Positions 1-8,077 of a stretch of DNA of 64,000 bases are shown here, in pieces. The stretch is taken from the NCBI GenBank assembly GCA_002813105.2, contig CP017966.2:854745-918744 (forward strand), given 5' to 3'. Below the pieces are notes generated by a model that ran no database searches, was not told the origin of the DNA, and saw only the letters and a program-made list of their open reading frames with translations. How positions within the stretch are numbered: position 1 is the first letter of the stretch; the number at the start of each line of letters is the position of its first letter. This stretch comes from Methanosarcinales archaeon Met12. Its GTDB lineage: Archaea > Halobacteriota > UBA148 > JAJOKI01. A program made the translations under genes and the position numbers.

Positions 1-1
1 A

Positions 2-940
2 ATCGCAGTTATTGGCTATGGAAGCCAGGGGCACGCTCAGGCACAAAATTTGAGCGACTCTGGGCTGGACGTGGTGGTTGGCGTTAGAAAGTATGGCGGG
101 AACTCATGGGACCAAGCACAAAAAGATGGTATGAAAGTCACTTCAATTAAAAAGGCTGCAGCGATGGCAGACGTCATACAGATACTGTTGCCAGACCATG
201 TACAGGCAGCCGTCTATAAAGATGAGATACTCCCAGGGCTTGAGAAGGGCAATGCATTGGGATTTTCGCACGGATTCAACATACATTTCAAGCAGATAGT
301 TCCGTTAAAAGATATAGATGTATTCATGGTAGCTCCCAAGAGTCCAGGCCATCTCGTCAGGCGGATGTATCAGGAAGGCGCAGGTGTGCCTGGCTTGCTT
401 GCAGTTCACCAGGACAGTACTGGAAATGCGCGACGTATTGGGCTTGCATATGCCAAGGGAATTGGATGTACCAGGGCAGGGCTAATCGAGACGACGTTCA
501 GCGAAGAGACGGTGACGGATTTATTTGGCGAGCAGGTGGACCTGTGCGGCGGCGTCACCGAGATGATCAAAGCGACATTTGAGACGTTGGTAAAGGCGGG
601 CTACCAACCAGAGGTCGCATACTTTGAATCACTGCATGAGCTCAAACTGATCGTCGATTTGATATATGAGGGTGGTCTGGTATCGATGTGGCATTCGGTA
701 TCTGATACTGCAGAATACGGCGGTCTGACAAGGGGCAGGAGGATAATAAACCAACAATCCAGAGATGCCATGCTGGAAATTCTGAGGGAGATTCAAGAAG
801 GAGAGTTCGCCAGGGAGTGGATTCGGGAGAATCAAACCGGCCGTCGCGTTTTCAACACACTGGTCGCCCATGAATCCGAGCACCAAATCGAGGAAGTCGG
901 TAAAAAACTAAGAGCTATGATGCCGTGGCTGGAGAAGTGA
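2..940 (+). CDS. ilvC: Ketol-acid reductoisomerase, 5' end cut by window edge
   Basis: Second enzyme of valine/leucine/isoleucine synthesis: NADPH-dependent rearrangement and reduction of acetolactate or acetohydroxybutyrate, cytosolic. The visible protein begins inside the Rossmann motif GYGSQGHA; about 20 N-terminal residues lie outside the window. The helical C-terminal domain has the Mg-binding acidic residues in [13 protein letters not shown] and [11 protein letters not shown], as in class I (short) enzymes of about 330 residues. A TTG at 50 could look like a start, but the reading frame is open to the left edge and already encodes family sequence, so it is internal. Stop TGA at 938-940. 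Identity is secure from motifs and colinearity. Confidence 0.96.
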   Translation: MAVIGYGSQGHAQAQNLSDSGLDVVVGVRKYGGNSWDQAQKDGMKVTSIKKAAAMADVIQILLPDHVQAAVYKDEILPGLEKGNALGFSHGFNIHFKQIVPLKDIDVFMVAPKSPGHLVRRMYQEGAGVPGLLAVHQDSTGNARRIGLAYAKGIGCTRAGLIETTFSEETVTDLFGEQVDLCGGVTEMIKATFETLVKAGYQPEVAYFESLHELKLIVDLIYEGGLVSMWHSVSDTAEYGGLTRGRRIINQQSRDAMLEILREIQEGEFAREWIRENQTGRRVFNTLVAHESEHQIEEVGKKLRAMMPWLEK

Positions 941-951
941 TTTTCCAATTA

Positions 952-1121
952 CTACAGTAATCTTATAACTGGATATAAATGTAATTTGATGGCTTCTTTG
1001 ATGTTTTTCTTGGCATCCCCCTCTTGTTTTACCTGTGAGAAATACAGCCCGGCAGAGAGGGCACGGTTGCAATATGCCAGCCATCTTCGTCTCGTTCGAT
1101 TAGGACTTTGAATTTCATCAT
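952..1121 (-). pseudogene. HicB-family antitoxin remnant with frameshift
   Basis: The ATG at 1121 opens a protein starting MKFKVLIERDEDGW and running through VPSLPGCIS, the canonical HicB N-terminal half. That frame stops at 1029-1031 after 30 residues. A one-base shift near 1031-1035 restores the rest of the family pattern (GDAKKNIKEAIKLHL) to a TAG at 952-954. The gene is therefore a HicB with one indel, or an assembly error. No HicA partner is visible beside it. The locus is convergent with ilvC and ends 11 bases past its stop. Confidence 0.72.
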
Positions 1122-1154
1122 GGACACCTTTACAAGCGTATAAGTTTGTTTCTG

Positions 1155-1253
1155 CACCAGATGGAACATCTGGTGGATGTCACAGTTCGGAGAACTGTGA
1201 GAGTTGTAGTCCCCGTGGGACTTCAACAGTTGTAATCCCGCAGGGATTTCAAC
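1155..1253. repeat. Array of four tandem hairpins with 3-nt loops
   Basis: Four adjacent palindromes, each with a 3-base loop: 1155-1175 (arm CACCAGATG, loop GAA), 1180-1200 (arm TCACAGTTC, loop GGA), 1203-1227 (arm GTTGTAGTCCC, loop CGT) and 1229-1253 (arm GTTGTAATCCC, loop GCA). The first two stems pair perfectly over 9 bp. The last two share one architecture: 11-base arms with a single T/T mismatch at the fifth position. Gaps between units are 4, 2 and 1 bases. The array lies between two decayed toxin-antitoxin remnants. Function unknown; related hairpins occur elsewhere in the window (see findings). Confidence 0.85.
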
Positions 1254-1301
1254 AACTTTAAAAACTTTGCACTGACCCCCCCCATCCAAGAATTGATCTC
1301 T

Positions 1302-1573
1302 TCATGGAAAAACTTTGTAAATATCATTTCTACTCTTCACCCTGTAAAAGATGATCTTGTTCTTTGATTCTACCTTACATCCTATTCTATAATCACCTAC
1401 CCTTATCTGATAATAATCTCTGTATCCTCGCATCTTTCTTATATCCAGTGTGCCAAAGATATTATCGAGTTCAGAAATTTCCTCAAAGACCAATTTCTCA
1501 ATCCGTTCTCGATAAACTGACGCAGATTTGCTAGATCCTTTAAAAACGTCTTTTTATAAAAGCAGGTTACCAT
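1302..1573 (-). pseudogene. RelE/ParE-family toxin with frameshift
   Basis: The C-terminal 63 residues (1302-1493) are RelE-like: KMRGYRDYYQIRVGDYRIGCKV followed by IIFYRVKSRNDIYKVFP, the usual basic beta-sheet end of the ribosome-dependent mRNA interferase fold. The N-terminal part is in another frame, starting at the ATG at 1571-1573 with YKKTFLKDLANLR. A one-base shift near 1520-1530 joins them through YRERIEKLVFEE. The ATG overlaps the antitoxin stop, the normal operon arrangement. As read, the toxin cannot be made full length; a sequencing indel is the alternative. Confidence 0.7.
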
Positions 1574-1574
1574 A

Positions 1575-1775
1575 TCAATCCTTTTTTAAGGTCTCATAGT
1601 ACCTTTTTGCACTGTCTGAAGATAAAACCTCTTCACCCTCAACTTCCTCCATATACTTGCCAAGACCAAAGCTTTCAAGGATTTCTTCCACTTTTTCAAA
1701 TGTGTCTATGTCTATCAAAACAGCTCTCTTCATGTTATCATTAGTCACTACATACTCCTTTTTTATTTCAAGCAT
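1575..1775 (-). CDS. RelB-like antitoxin
   Basis: A 66-residue acidic protein with a short beta-strand start (MLEIKKEYVVTNDN), the phrase AVLIDIDTFEKVEEILESFGL typical of archaeal antitoxins paired with RelE, and a charged C-terminal tail (SAKRYYETLKKD) expected to wrap the toxin. It directly precedes and slightly overlaps the frameshifted RelE gene, so the pair was one bicistronic operon. The antitoxin frame itself is intact. Such antitoxins usually also repress their own promoter; no clear operator was identified here. The family call rests on context and composition more than on catalytic residues. Confidence 0.68.
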   Translation of the reverse strand: MLEIKKEYVVTNDNMKRAVLIDIDTFEKVEEILESFGLGKYMEEVEGEEVLSSDSAKRYYETLKKD

Positions 1776-1839
1776 TGTTCAATACCCTCCCATGTTTACA
1801 TTCTTTATATCGCTATAGCATTTATATATCTACTCACCA

Positions 1840-2310
1840 TCATGACATCCTTCCTGTCGCTTTATCTATCCTGTATTCACCTGCATTCTCAGAGATGATT
1901 TCACCTGTGAACATGTTGACGATTTGGATGGTAACTAGCCAGTGATCTCTTTTGTCCTCTGCAACTGCAACAGCTTTCTGTTCCGGAATCATCACCCTGT
2001 CCTTCCACCATTCTAAGAGCGCTATCTTCTCTGCCTCTATTTTTGAGATTACGTATACTTTCATGATATCTCTCGTCTCTGAATCTATGAAGACGACCGG
2101 GTCATCGATGGTCTCATTCCCTATTCTTCGTGTGACTTTGACGACCCATACCCCACCTTCCTCAGAAAAAACTATGTCTCCTTGCTCAGATGCTTCTTTG
2201 AACTCTGGAACCTGCATCGCAATCGAGATGGCTTCTTCTCTTGGCGATTGAATGCAGCCAGCGGCAAATATCACCGAGAACAACAGGACGATGGCAATAA
2301 TCTTCTTCAT
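1840..2310 (-). CDS. PepSY-like secreted lipoprotein
   Basis: 156 residues. The N-terminal signal ends in a lipobox (FAAGC, Cys19), so the mature protein is probably lipid-anchored outside the membrane. The rest shows two PepSY-like half repeats: an alpha segment (REEAISIAMQVPEF and EQKAVAVAEDKRD) each followed by a strand pair (GGVWVVKVTR, HWLVTIQIV) and a residue-conserving end (GEYRIDKATGRMS). PepSY domains often act as protease inhibitors or chaperones. It is divergent from the secreted subtilisin-like protease and shares its promoter region, which suggests, without proving, that the two act together. Confidence 0.7.
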   Translation of the reverse strand: MKKIIAIVLLFSVIFAAGCIQSPREEAISIAMQVPEFKEASEQGDIVFSEEGGVWVVKVTRRIGNETIDDPVVFIDSETRDIMKVYVISKIEAEKIALLEWWKDRVMIPEQKAVAVAEDKRDHWLVTIQIVNMFTGEIISENAGEYRIDKATGRMS

Positions 2311-2337
2311 TTTATCTCCCTATAACATAAACTCAAA

Positions 2338-2354
2338 CCGATATATATATAATC
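2338..2354. promoter_or_regulatory. Shared TATA element between lipoprotein and protease genes
   Basis: A run of alternating A/T lies in the 92-bp divergent gap. It is about 30-45 bases from the lipoprotein start on the left and leaves room for a short leader before the protease ATG at 2403, which has a GAGGT ribosome-binding site at about 2393. Archaeal TATA boxes sit about 25 bases upstream of the transcript start, so one element could serve both directions. No BRE was defined. Confidence 0.45.
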
Positions 2355-2402
2355 CTCATCTCATTAATATTCATCTGGGGCTGGTTTATTCGAGGTACCA
2401 TC

Positions 2403-5400
2403 ATGAAAGGCATCCTGCTGAAAATAACTTCTGTATTTATATGTCTTCTTTTTGTGACGAGCACAGCATTTGCGTTCTCACCCCCCCCAGTGATTTTAAA
2501 GAACGCGACTTTAAAGAACAAGTCTTGCCCCTACAAGACCTGAATCCAAAGATAGACTCACTTTTGGAAGCGGAAATAAAAGCCCGTCCCGTGGAAAAGA
2601 TTTCAATTATAATAATGCTGAAAGAGCAGCCGGGAGACATTCCGAGAGACACTTTTGAGGTTGGGGAATTTTCCATCCAAGAAGCAAAATCACTGGCAAC
2701 AACAACTCAGATGTTGCTGATGTCATCTTTGGGGCAGATGCAAGCAGAGAACATGAAACAACACTGGATCATCAATGCGATATCTGCAAGAGTTTCAGCA
2801 GATAGGATTGATGAGATTGCTGCAAGAGTGGATGTGGAGGAGGTGTGGCTTGATAGGAGGGTGTATCTTATTGAGCCTAGTGTATCTCCATTATGGACAC
2901 CTATGGATTACGGGGATGGGCAGATAGGTGCAAATATATTGTGGGGTATGGGGTTTAATGGAACTGGAATTAATATATCTATACTAGATACGGGAATTAA
3001 TAAATCGCATCCTGATCTTACTGGGAGAGTTATATTAGAGCGGGACTTTACAAGTTCGGCAAATGGTACTTTTGATATGCATGGACATGGTACTCATGTT
3101 GCAGGAATTGCCGCAGGAGCGCGTAATATAACCTCTAATGTTTCAGGTGTTGCATATAATGCATCGATTTTCAATGCAAAGGTGCTTGGAGATGGTGGGT
3201 GGGGTCTTGATAGCTGGATCATCGCTGGCGTAGGGTGGTCGGTGAGTAACCATTCAGATATAATCTGCATGAGTCTTGGTGCCTGGCAGAGTGCTGGTGA
3301 TGGGAGAGATCCACTTTCTAGAGCAGTGACAAATGCAGTTGCACGTAGGGTTGTTGTAGTGGTTGCGGCTGGGAATTCGGGTCCAGGTGAAGCCACAATT
3401 ACAAGGCCAGCAGTCGCATACGGTGCGATAGCAGTGGCTGCATCTGATATCAATGGTATTATTGCAAACTTCAGCTCAAGAGGTCCAACTGGAGATGGTA
3501 GAATTGGCGTGGATTTGGCTGCACCGGGTGTTGATATACGAGCACCGCGTGCACAATGGGAAGATGGCCGTGGTATGTATGTGAATCATCCAGGAACTTC
3601 AATGTCTGCCCCACATGTGGCAGGTGCTGCTGCAATTTTGCTTCAAGTTAATTCGACTCTTACGCCCGCAGAAGTTGAGAGGGCATTGAAAAACTCTGCT
3701 GATAATTTAGGCTATAATGTTCTTGAGCAGGGTGCAGGAAGGCTGAATATAATAGATGCCTATGATGCACTGACGAATGGCACCTTGGCTGACCATGAAT
3801 GGTATGTTCCAAATATGTTGGCAGGAAGGTCTAACACAACGACTTTCACAGTACATAATAGAAATACGACGGCAAACGTAACGCTGAGCATAACCAAGTC
3901 AAACATGACCGACACACAAGGCGTTGATATCGGTGACTGGATAACTCTAAACACAACAAACTTGTTCGTCCTAAATAGGAGCAGTGCAATCTTTAATGTA
4001 ACGATGAGAGTGCCATCCACAGCAGTAGGAACGTATGTTGGCAGTATAACACTCGTCAACACCACAAATGTGCCGATGACAAACATAACGATTCCCGTCT
4101 CTGTCAATGTAATGCAAAGAGTGGACGGCATTACGATTAGGCACATAACAGGAACGGTGGGTGAACGTGGAGATTGGATCTATTACACCCTTGATGTCCA
4201 ATCAGGACTCACCAACATGTATCTTAGCTTGAACTGGACCAATGCAACCAATGACCTTAACTTATTTTTGTTCAATACAACAGGTGAACTTGTAAGAGTC
4301 CCTCGGCTTGACAAACGCCCAGAGACAATTTCCGTTGTCAATCCAAAACATGGAACATGGACAGTTGCCATAAATGCATGGAATCTCATAACAGCATTAG
4401 AGACTTATACTCTGACAGTCATGGGGGTACCTGCACATGCACCTGCACCCGGTCCAGTAGTAGGCTTGAATGTCACGATTAATGAAACTGCGGGCATAGC
4501 TATACGACAACCAAATGCTGTTAACTTCACGATTCAGTTCAATACAACCAATCGAACTGATCCAGCAAACACTACTTGGTTTATAAACATCACGCCTGTT
4601 ACAGTCACTGGTATTAACATATCAGGTGTAAACGTCACTGTCACTGTCCGAGACTCTCTAAATGCAACATTGACTAGTCACAATACCACTTTCCGGATAA
4701 ACGGCACAGCTGATGCAGTATTTAATGTCTGGGTAAGACACCAGAATAACACAACCGAGATTGCAACTCTTATTGGGTTTATTTTTGACGGCACCACTCC
4801 AACTGTCACCGCCATAGGTCCCATCGGTCTACATGTTAAAAATGGCACGATTCTGCGTCTAAACGCCACAGTTACCGACGCTTTATCTGGCGTCAGGAAT
4901 GCTACCGTAAATGTTTCCAGCGTAAATGCGACGGTTGGAACTGCTATACTCACGAATGTCACAGGTTTCTGGACAAATAGTACAGTAATCGTTGGCACAG
5001 CTGTCGAGGGATTGCACAATCTAACGATAACTGCCTTTGACAACGCTACCAATTTCAATAATACGGTCAATCTAACGGTTCGTGTGGATAACACCCTACC
5101 AACCGTAACCATCTCGAGTTCAGCAGGCACATCCACATTTGCAACTTCGACGGTGATATCTGGTACGGTAACAGAAGTCAATCTTCATACACTCACGTTC
5201 AATGGAGCACCAATAACTCCTGCAGCCTCTTACAGCAGAGAAGTATCACTATCCGTTGGATATAACACGTTCACAGTCGTGGCAACCGATCTTGCCGGGA
5301 ATAGTCTGACGCAGACAATCACAGTAAAGAGATTGTTGGCTGATGGTGCTGCTCCCGCACCTGCACCTGCTCCCGCACCTGCACCTGCTCCCGCACCTGC

Positions 5401-5698
5401 ACCTGCTCCCACGCCAACACCTACACCAACACCTACTCCGACGCCAGTAGTAACGCCAACTCCAACGCCAACACCAGTACCAACGCCAGAGCCAACGCCT
5501 ACTCCAACACCAGAACCCACGCCAGTTGAAATAGAACCGACGCCCACGCCAGTGCCTACACCAGTGCCAACTCCAACACCAGAGCCCGAACCAGAGCCTG
5601 AACTCAAACCATGGTATGTGATTCCAGGATTTGGAGCGATATTCGCAATCCTCGGGCTGCTTGCGGTAGCATATCTGCTCAGAAGAGGGCGATTGTAA
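2403..5698 (+). CDS. Secreted subtilisin-like serine protease (S8) with PGF-CTERM tail; frameshift in a C tract
   Basis: From the ATG at 2403 a classical signal peptide is encoded (MKGILLKITSVFICLLF, ending AFAFS). That frame breaks in an 8-base C run (2481-2488); one added C joins it to the long frame to 5698. The long frame is open from 2252, but that would remove the signal peptide and overlap the lipoprotein gene. After a propeptide come the S8 triad: Asp in ILDTG (codon 2987), His in GHGTHVAG (3086), Ser in GTSMSAP (3599). Then follow Asn/Thr-rich Ig-like domains with many N-glycosylation sequons, an Ala-Pro/Thr-Pro stalk (about 5347-5600), and a C-terminal PGF motif, hydrophobic helix and basic end: a PGF-CTERM signal, cut and anchored by archaeosortase A in known systems. 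Confidence 0.88.
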
Positions 5699-5769
5699 AT
5701 AGAGAACTCAGAAGATAACAGAGAGCGAAAAATCCTGATCAGTCTTACATCGATCACAATACTTAAATA

Positions 5770-5783
5770 GTTTAACGTTAAAC
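5770..5783. promoter_or_regulatory. Perfect 14-bp palindrome, likely VapB operator
   Basis: GTTTAACGTTAAAC is a perfect palindrome 13 bases before the antitoxin start at 5797 and overlaps an A/T-rich element (ACTTAAATAG, 5761-5770) that could be the TATA box. VapB/AbrB-type antitoxins normally bind such palindromes to repress their own operon. Role inferred from position. Confidence 0.55.
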
Positions 5784-5796
5784 TAGATGACGAAAA

Positions 5797-6009
5797 ATGA
5801 CCTTTGAAGCCAAAACGCTGAAAATAGGTAGTTCTATTGGAGTGCTAATCCCCAAAGAAGTTGTGGAGGGGGATAAAATCGTGGTCGGGGAACGAATTGA
5901 GTTAGCTATCGTGAGTAGGAGAAGAAAGAACGCCATTGAAAGGACATTTGCCATCGCAAAAGGAGCAAAAGGCTTTTTCCGATTAGATCACCTCGATAGG
6001 GAGCTCTAG
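5797..6009 (+). CDS. vapB: AbrB/VapB-type antitoxin
   Basis: 70 residues. The first 45 form a swapped-hairpin AbrB pattern: KTLKIGSSIGVLIPKEVVEGDKIVVGERIEL, a DNA-binding fold that dimerises on palindromic operators. The C-terminal segment (ERTFAIAKGAKGFFRLDHLDREL) is basic and aromatic and is the expected toxin-wrapping tail. The stop is immediately followed by the ATG of the PIN toxin with no gap, so the pair is translationally coupled. A perfect palindrome lies just upstream. Confidence 0.85.
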   Translation: MTFEAKTLKIGSSIGVLIPKEVVEGDKIVVGERIELAIVSRRRKNAIERTFAIAKGAKGFFRLDHLDREL

Positions 6010-6381
6010 ATGTTTCTCGATAGCAGTGCTGTTATCGAGCATTTCATAGGCTCTAGTAAGGGTAAAAGGGTTAAAGAGATCTTAACCACAGAATCTTGCT
6101 ATGCGTCATCCATCAGTCTCTCAGAAATAGCATTGTGGTGCTACAGAGAAGGGGAAAATGTAGATTATTTCTTCAAAGAAACTAAGGAAATAGTAGACAT
6201 TTTAGATCTTAGTGAGGAGATCTATAAAGAGGGTGCTCGTATAACCTTTGAAAGGAAAAAGGTAAATGAGAACTTTGGCTTAATGGATGGTCTCATCTTA
6301 GCATGTGCCAGAAGCATCAGGCAAAAACTTCTTACAAGAGACCCCCATTTTAAGGGACTGGATGATGTGATCATACTATAG
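6010..6381 (+). CDS. vapC: PIN-domain toxin VapC
   Basis: 123-residue single PIN domain, usual length for VapC RNases that cut tRNA or rRNA. Metal-binding acids are visible: Asp in MFLDSSAVIEHF, Glu in SLSEIALW, Asp in GLMDGLILACAR and Asp in LLTRDPHF. Directly follows its VapB. The module sits between the protease gene and a decayed copy of that gene's tail (6419-6494), which suggests it was inserted there together with a duplication. Confidence 0.87.
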   Translation: MFLDSSAVIEHFIGSSKGKRVKEILTTESCYASSISLSEIALWCYREGENVDYFFKETKEIVDILDLSEEIYKEGARITFERKKVNENFGLMDGLILACARSIRQKLLTRDPHFKGLDDVIIL

Positions 6382-6418
6382 AGATTATGATGCATGTCCT
6401 GCAGAACCAAAGTCATGA

Positions 6419-6494
6419 ATCCCAGAATTTGAAGTTGTACTTACAACCCCTGGGACTCCTAGCAGTCGCATATCTACTCAGAAGAAGGCGATGA
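6419..6494 (+). pseudogene. Remnant of a PGF-CTERM protein tail
   Basis: Read in one frame and then shifted by one base, this 76-bp piece encodes an IPEFE start and an LGLLAVAYLLRRRR end followed by TGA. The protease tail at 5620-5698 encodes IPGFG and LGLLAVAYLLRRGR. The DNA of the two tails aligns almost base for base with one indel. It is therefore a decayed second copy of the sorting signal, with no gene body before it. The VapBC module lies between the two copies. Confidence 0.62.
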
Positions 6495-6506
6495 AGGGAA
6501 TCCTTG

Positions 6507-6908
6507 TTACCACATCCACTCCCTGCTCAACACGGCTATCTTATCGAAATCAGTATCCTCTGAGATAATTGTATAGCTGCCATGAGTTATGGCACATGCG
6601 GCATGGATTGCATCTCTTGGATCGAGTTTGTATTGTTTGATCAGAGCTAATGATTCCCATAACACTTCGTCATCCACGCTGATAAACGTGAGATTTGGCA
6701 TCGTCAGAAAAGCCTCTCCAGCTCGCAAGGCGGCATTGAAGCTCTTCTCCTTTTTGACCTTCCAGAATACCTCATCAAATGTCAGTGCAGATGTCGCTGC
6801 TATCCGCTCTCCAACTTTTACATTCTCCAACAGATTTCTAGCCCACTCTCCTCTCTCATCTGCGTACAGAATCGCATAGATGAGGACGGTAGAATCCAGA
6901 TATATCAA
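6507..6908 (-). CDS. vapC: PIN-domain toxin VapC
   Basis: 133 residues. Begins MIYLDSTVLIYAIL with the first metal-binding Asp; further acids lie in LTFDEVFW, LDPRDAIHAACA and IISEDTDFDKI, the classic four-acid PIN set. Predicted metal-dependent RNase. The ATG overlaps the last 4 bases of the antitoxin gene, so the two form one operon read leftwards. A second, unrelated VapBC pair lies just to the left in the opposite orientation. Confidence 0.9.
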   Translation of the reverse strand: MIYLDSTVLIYAILYADERGEWARNLLENVKVGERIAATSALTFDEVFWKVKKEKSFNAALRAGEAFLTMPNLTFISVDDEVLWESLALIKQYKLDPRDAIHAACAITHGSYTIISEDTDFDKIAVLSREWMW

Positions 6909-7156
6909 CCTAATCGCTCCTCAAGCTCCTCCTCATGCGATTCATGCGGATGTATCCTTCTAGTGAAAAGTGGGGCAGACTTCGCAATCTCCCGAAATAT
7001 TTTAATACTATCGTCCCTGGGCTTTTCAAGAATGAGTTTGTCGCTCTCTATCTTGAATATCACCTCAGATCGTGGAAATATTTTTAGCGCTTTCCTGAAT
7101 ACCTGTGGAATGACCACCTGCCCTTTTGGTCCAACCTTCATTTCTATCTCTAGCAT
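6905..7156 (-). CDS. vapB: AbrB/VapB-type antitoxin
   Basis: 83 residues. The start MLEIEMKVGPKGQVVIPQVFRKALKI is the AbrB/SpoVT DNA-binding hairpin (KGQVVIP core). The C-terminal half is acidic, with a His-rich region (RRIHPHESHEEELEERLG) expected to bind the toxin. It overlaps the following vapC by 4 bases. A TATA-like element is present about 35-45 bases upstream (near 7190-7200 on the opposite strand), so the pair probably has its own promoter. Confidence 0.88.
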   Translation of the reverse strand: MLEIEMKVGPKGQVVIPQVFRKALKIFPRSEVIFKIESDKLILEKPRDDSIKIFREIAKSAPLFTRRIHPHESHEEELEERLG

Positions 7157-7216
7157 TCCTACACCTAGTTATACCTATGTATTACTGCTATTTATACTCT
7201 TGGAAGTGCGTCACGT

Positions 7217-7882
7217 TCATCTCTGCCCTTCAGTCATTCGTGCAAGAGGCATGGTGAGTATGCCGAGCGTGACTGCGATGATGCCCGCGATGAATATCGC
7301 ATCGAATATGCCTGCGCCGCCTATCGATAGAACGGTCAACGTGGGCGATTGATATGCCAATATCTCATTTAGTCTAACCACATCGGCGCCGACCAGAATT
7401 CCCATTGAACCGGAGACATATGAAATCGGCCCCACGCGATTCCATACTTTTTTCGATAACACAACGCCAATTATCGCGGCCACAAAGGATGGCAGATAGA
7501 TGTTACTGATTAATACGCCCTTTCCTGCAATAAACTCGGACAGCTGATATGCTATAACTGCCACAACAGCGACGCCGACCAAACACTCCATAAACGGTGC
7601 TCTGCCGCTCTTTATCATTTTGGCAGATATTATAACAGGGATAAGGAACCCTGCCACGTTAATAGAGAGTATGGTATTTTCATACCAGTAAATCGGTATG
7701 TCCGGTATGAACCTGAATGCGACAATCGAACCGAGCAATAGCACGAGCGTTTCAAAAACAGTGAATCCTATATCTCGAAACGCCTTGATGACTACGTACA
7801 AAATAAATGCCAAGGCAAAAACCATCAGCCCTATAAGCATCAAGGTATATAGCTGGTTTCCGAACATCGATTTTAAATACAC
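7217..7882 (-). CDS. DUF1614-type multi-spanning membrane protein
   Basis: 221 residues with about six to seven hydrophobic segments. The C-terminal block with ILVGADVVRLNE and SIGGAGIFDAIFIAGIIAV resembles the conserved end of DUF1614 proteins found in archaea and some bacteria; function unknown. It follows the small basic protein gene without a gap (7882/7883) and so belongs to the leftward gatE cluster. The family assignment is from memory of the GGAGxFD motif. Confidence 0.62.
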   Translation of the reverse strand: MYLKSMFGNQLYTLMLIGLMVFALAFILYVVIKAFRDIGFTVFETLVLLLGSIVAFRFIPDIPIYWYENTILSINVAGFLIPVIISAKMIKSGRAPFMECLVGVAVVAVIAYQLSEFIAGKGVLISNIYLPSFVAAIIGVVLSKKVWNRVGPISYVSGSMGILVGADVVRLNEILAYQSPTLTVLSIGGAGIFDAIFIAGIIAVTLGILTMPLARMTEGQR

Positions 7883-8077
7883 CTATTTATTTTTAGGACC
7901 GATCACGGCTTTTTCAGACCGCGCAATCTTTCTTCTAACACTGCCAGCAGAATCGTATCTCTGTCCCGGTCCAGGTCGTTTGGTTGCAGCCCCACTCTTT
8001 GGAACGAGTCTGATTCTTCCTTTTCTACCCTTCACCTGAATCCATTCTACACTTCCTGTTTTACCCAAAACTATCAT
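7883..8077 (-). CDS. Small basic protein, DUF5350-like
   Basis: 64 residues, strongly basic. It has a short beta region (GKTGSVEWIQVKGRKGRIRLVP) and a Gly/Pro/Arg/Lys tail (KRPGPGQRYDSAGSVRRKIAR). I recognise the overall pattern from short proteins conserved in methanogens (possibly DUF5350) but cannot confirm it here. The charge suggests nucleic-acid or ribosome contact. It overlaps gatE by 4 bases, so it is translationally coupled to tRNA amidation genes; that context hints at a role in translation. Confidence 0.55.
   Translation of the reverse strand: MIVLGKTGSVEWIQVKGRKGRIRLVPKSGAATKRPGPGQRYDSAGSVRRKIARSEKAVIGPKNK

Noticed and set aside
1155-1253. CRISPR array
   Set aside because: Units are palindromes of different sequence with no constant repeat and no unique spacers of 30-40 bases; no cas gene in the window.
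1029-1289. An 86-codon leftward frame taken as a full gene
   Set aside because: Only its last 30 codons are HicB-like; the first part translates the hairpin array and shows no protein pattern.
2252-2402. Long N-terminal extension of the protease frame
   Set aside because: It overlaps the lipoprotein gene antisense, lacks a signal peptide, and a clean signal peptide with ribosome-binding site starts at 2403 in another frame.
5230-5757. Leftward Gly/Val-repeat protein opposite the protease stalk
   Set aside because: It is the antisense reading of the Ala-Pro/Thr-Pro repeat and has no start signals or homology pattern.
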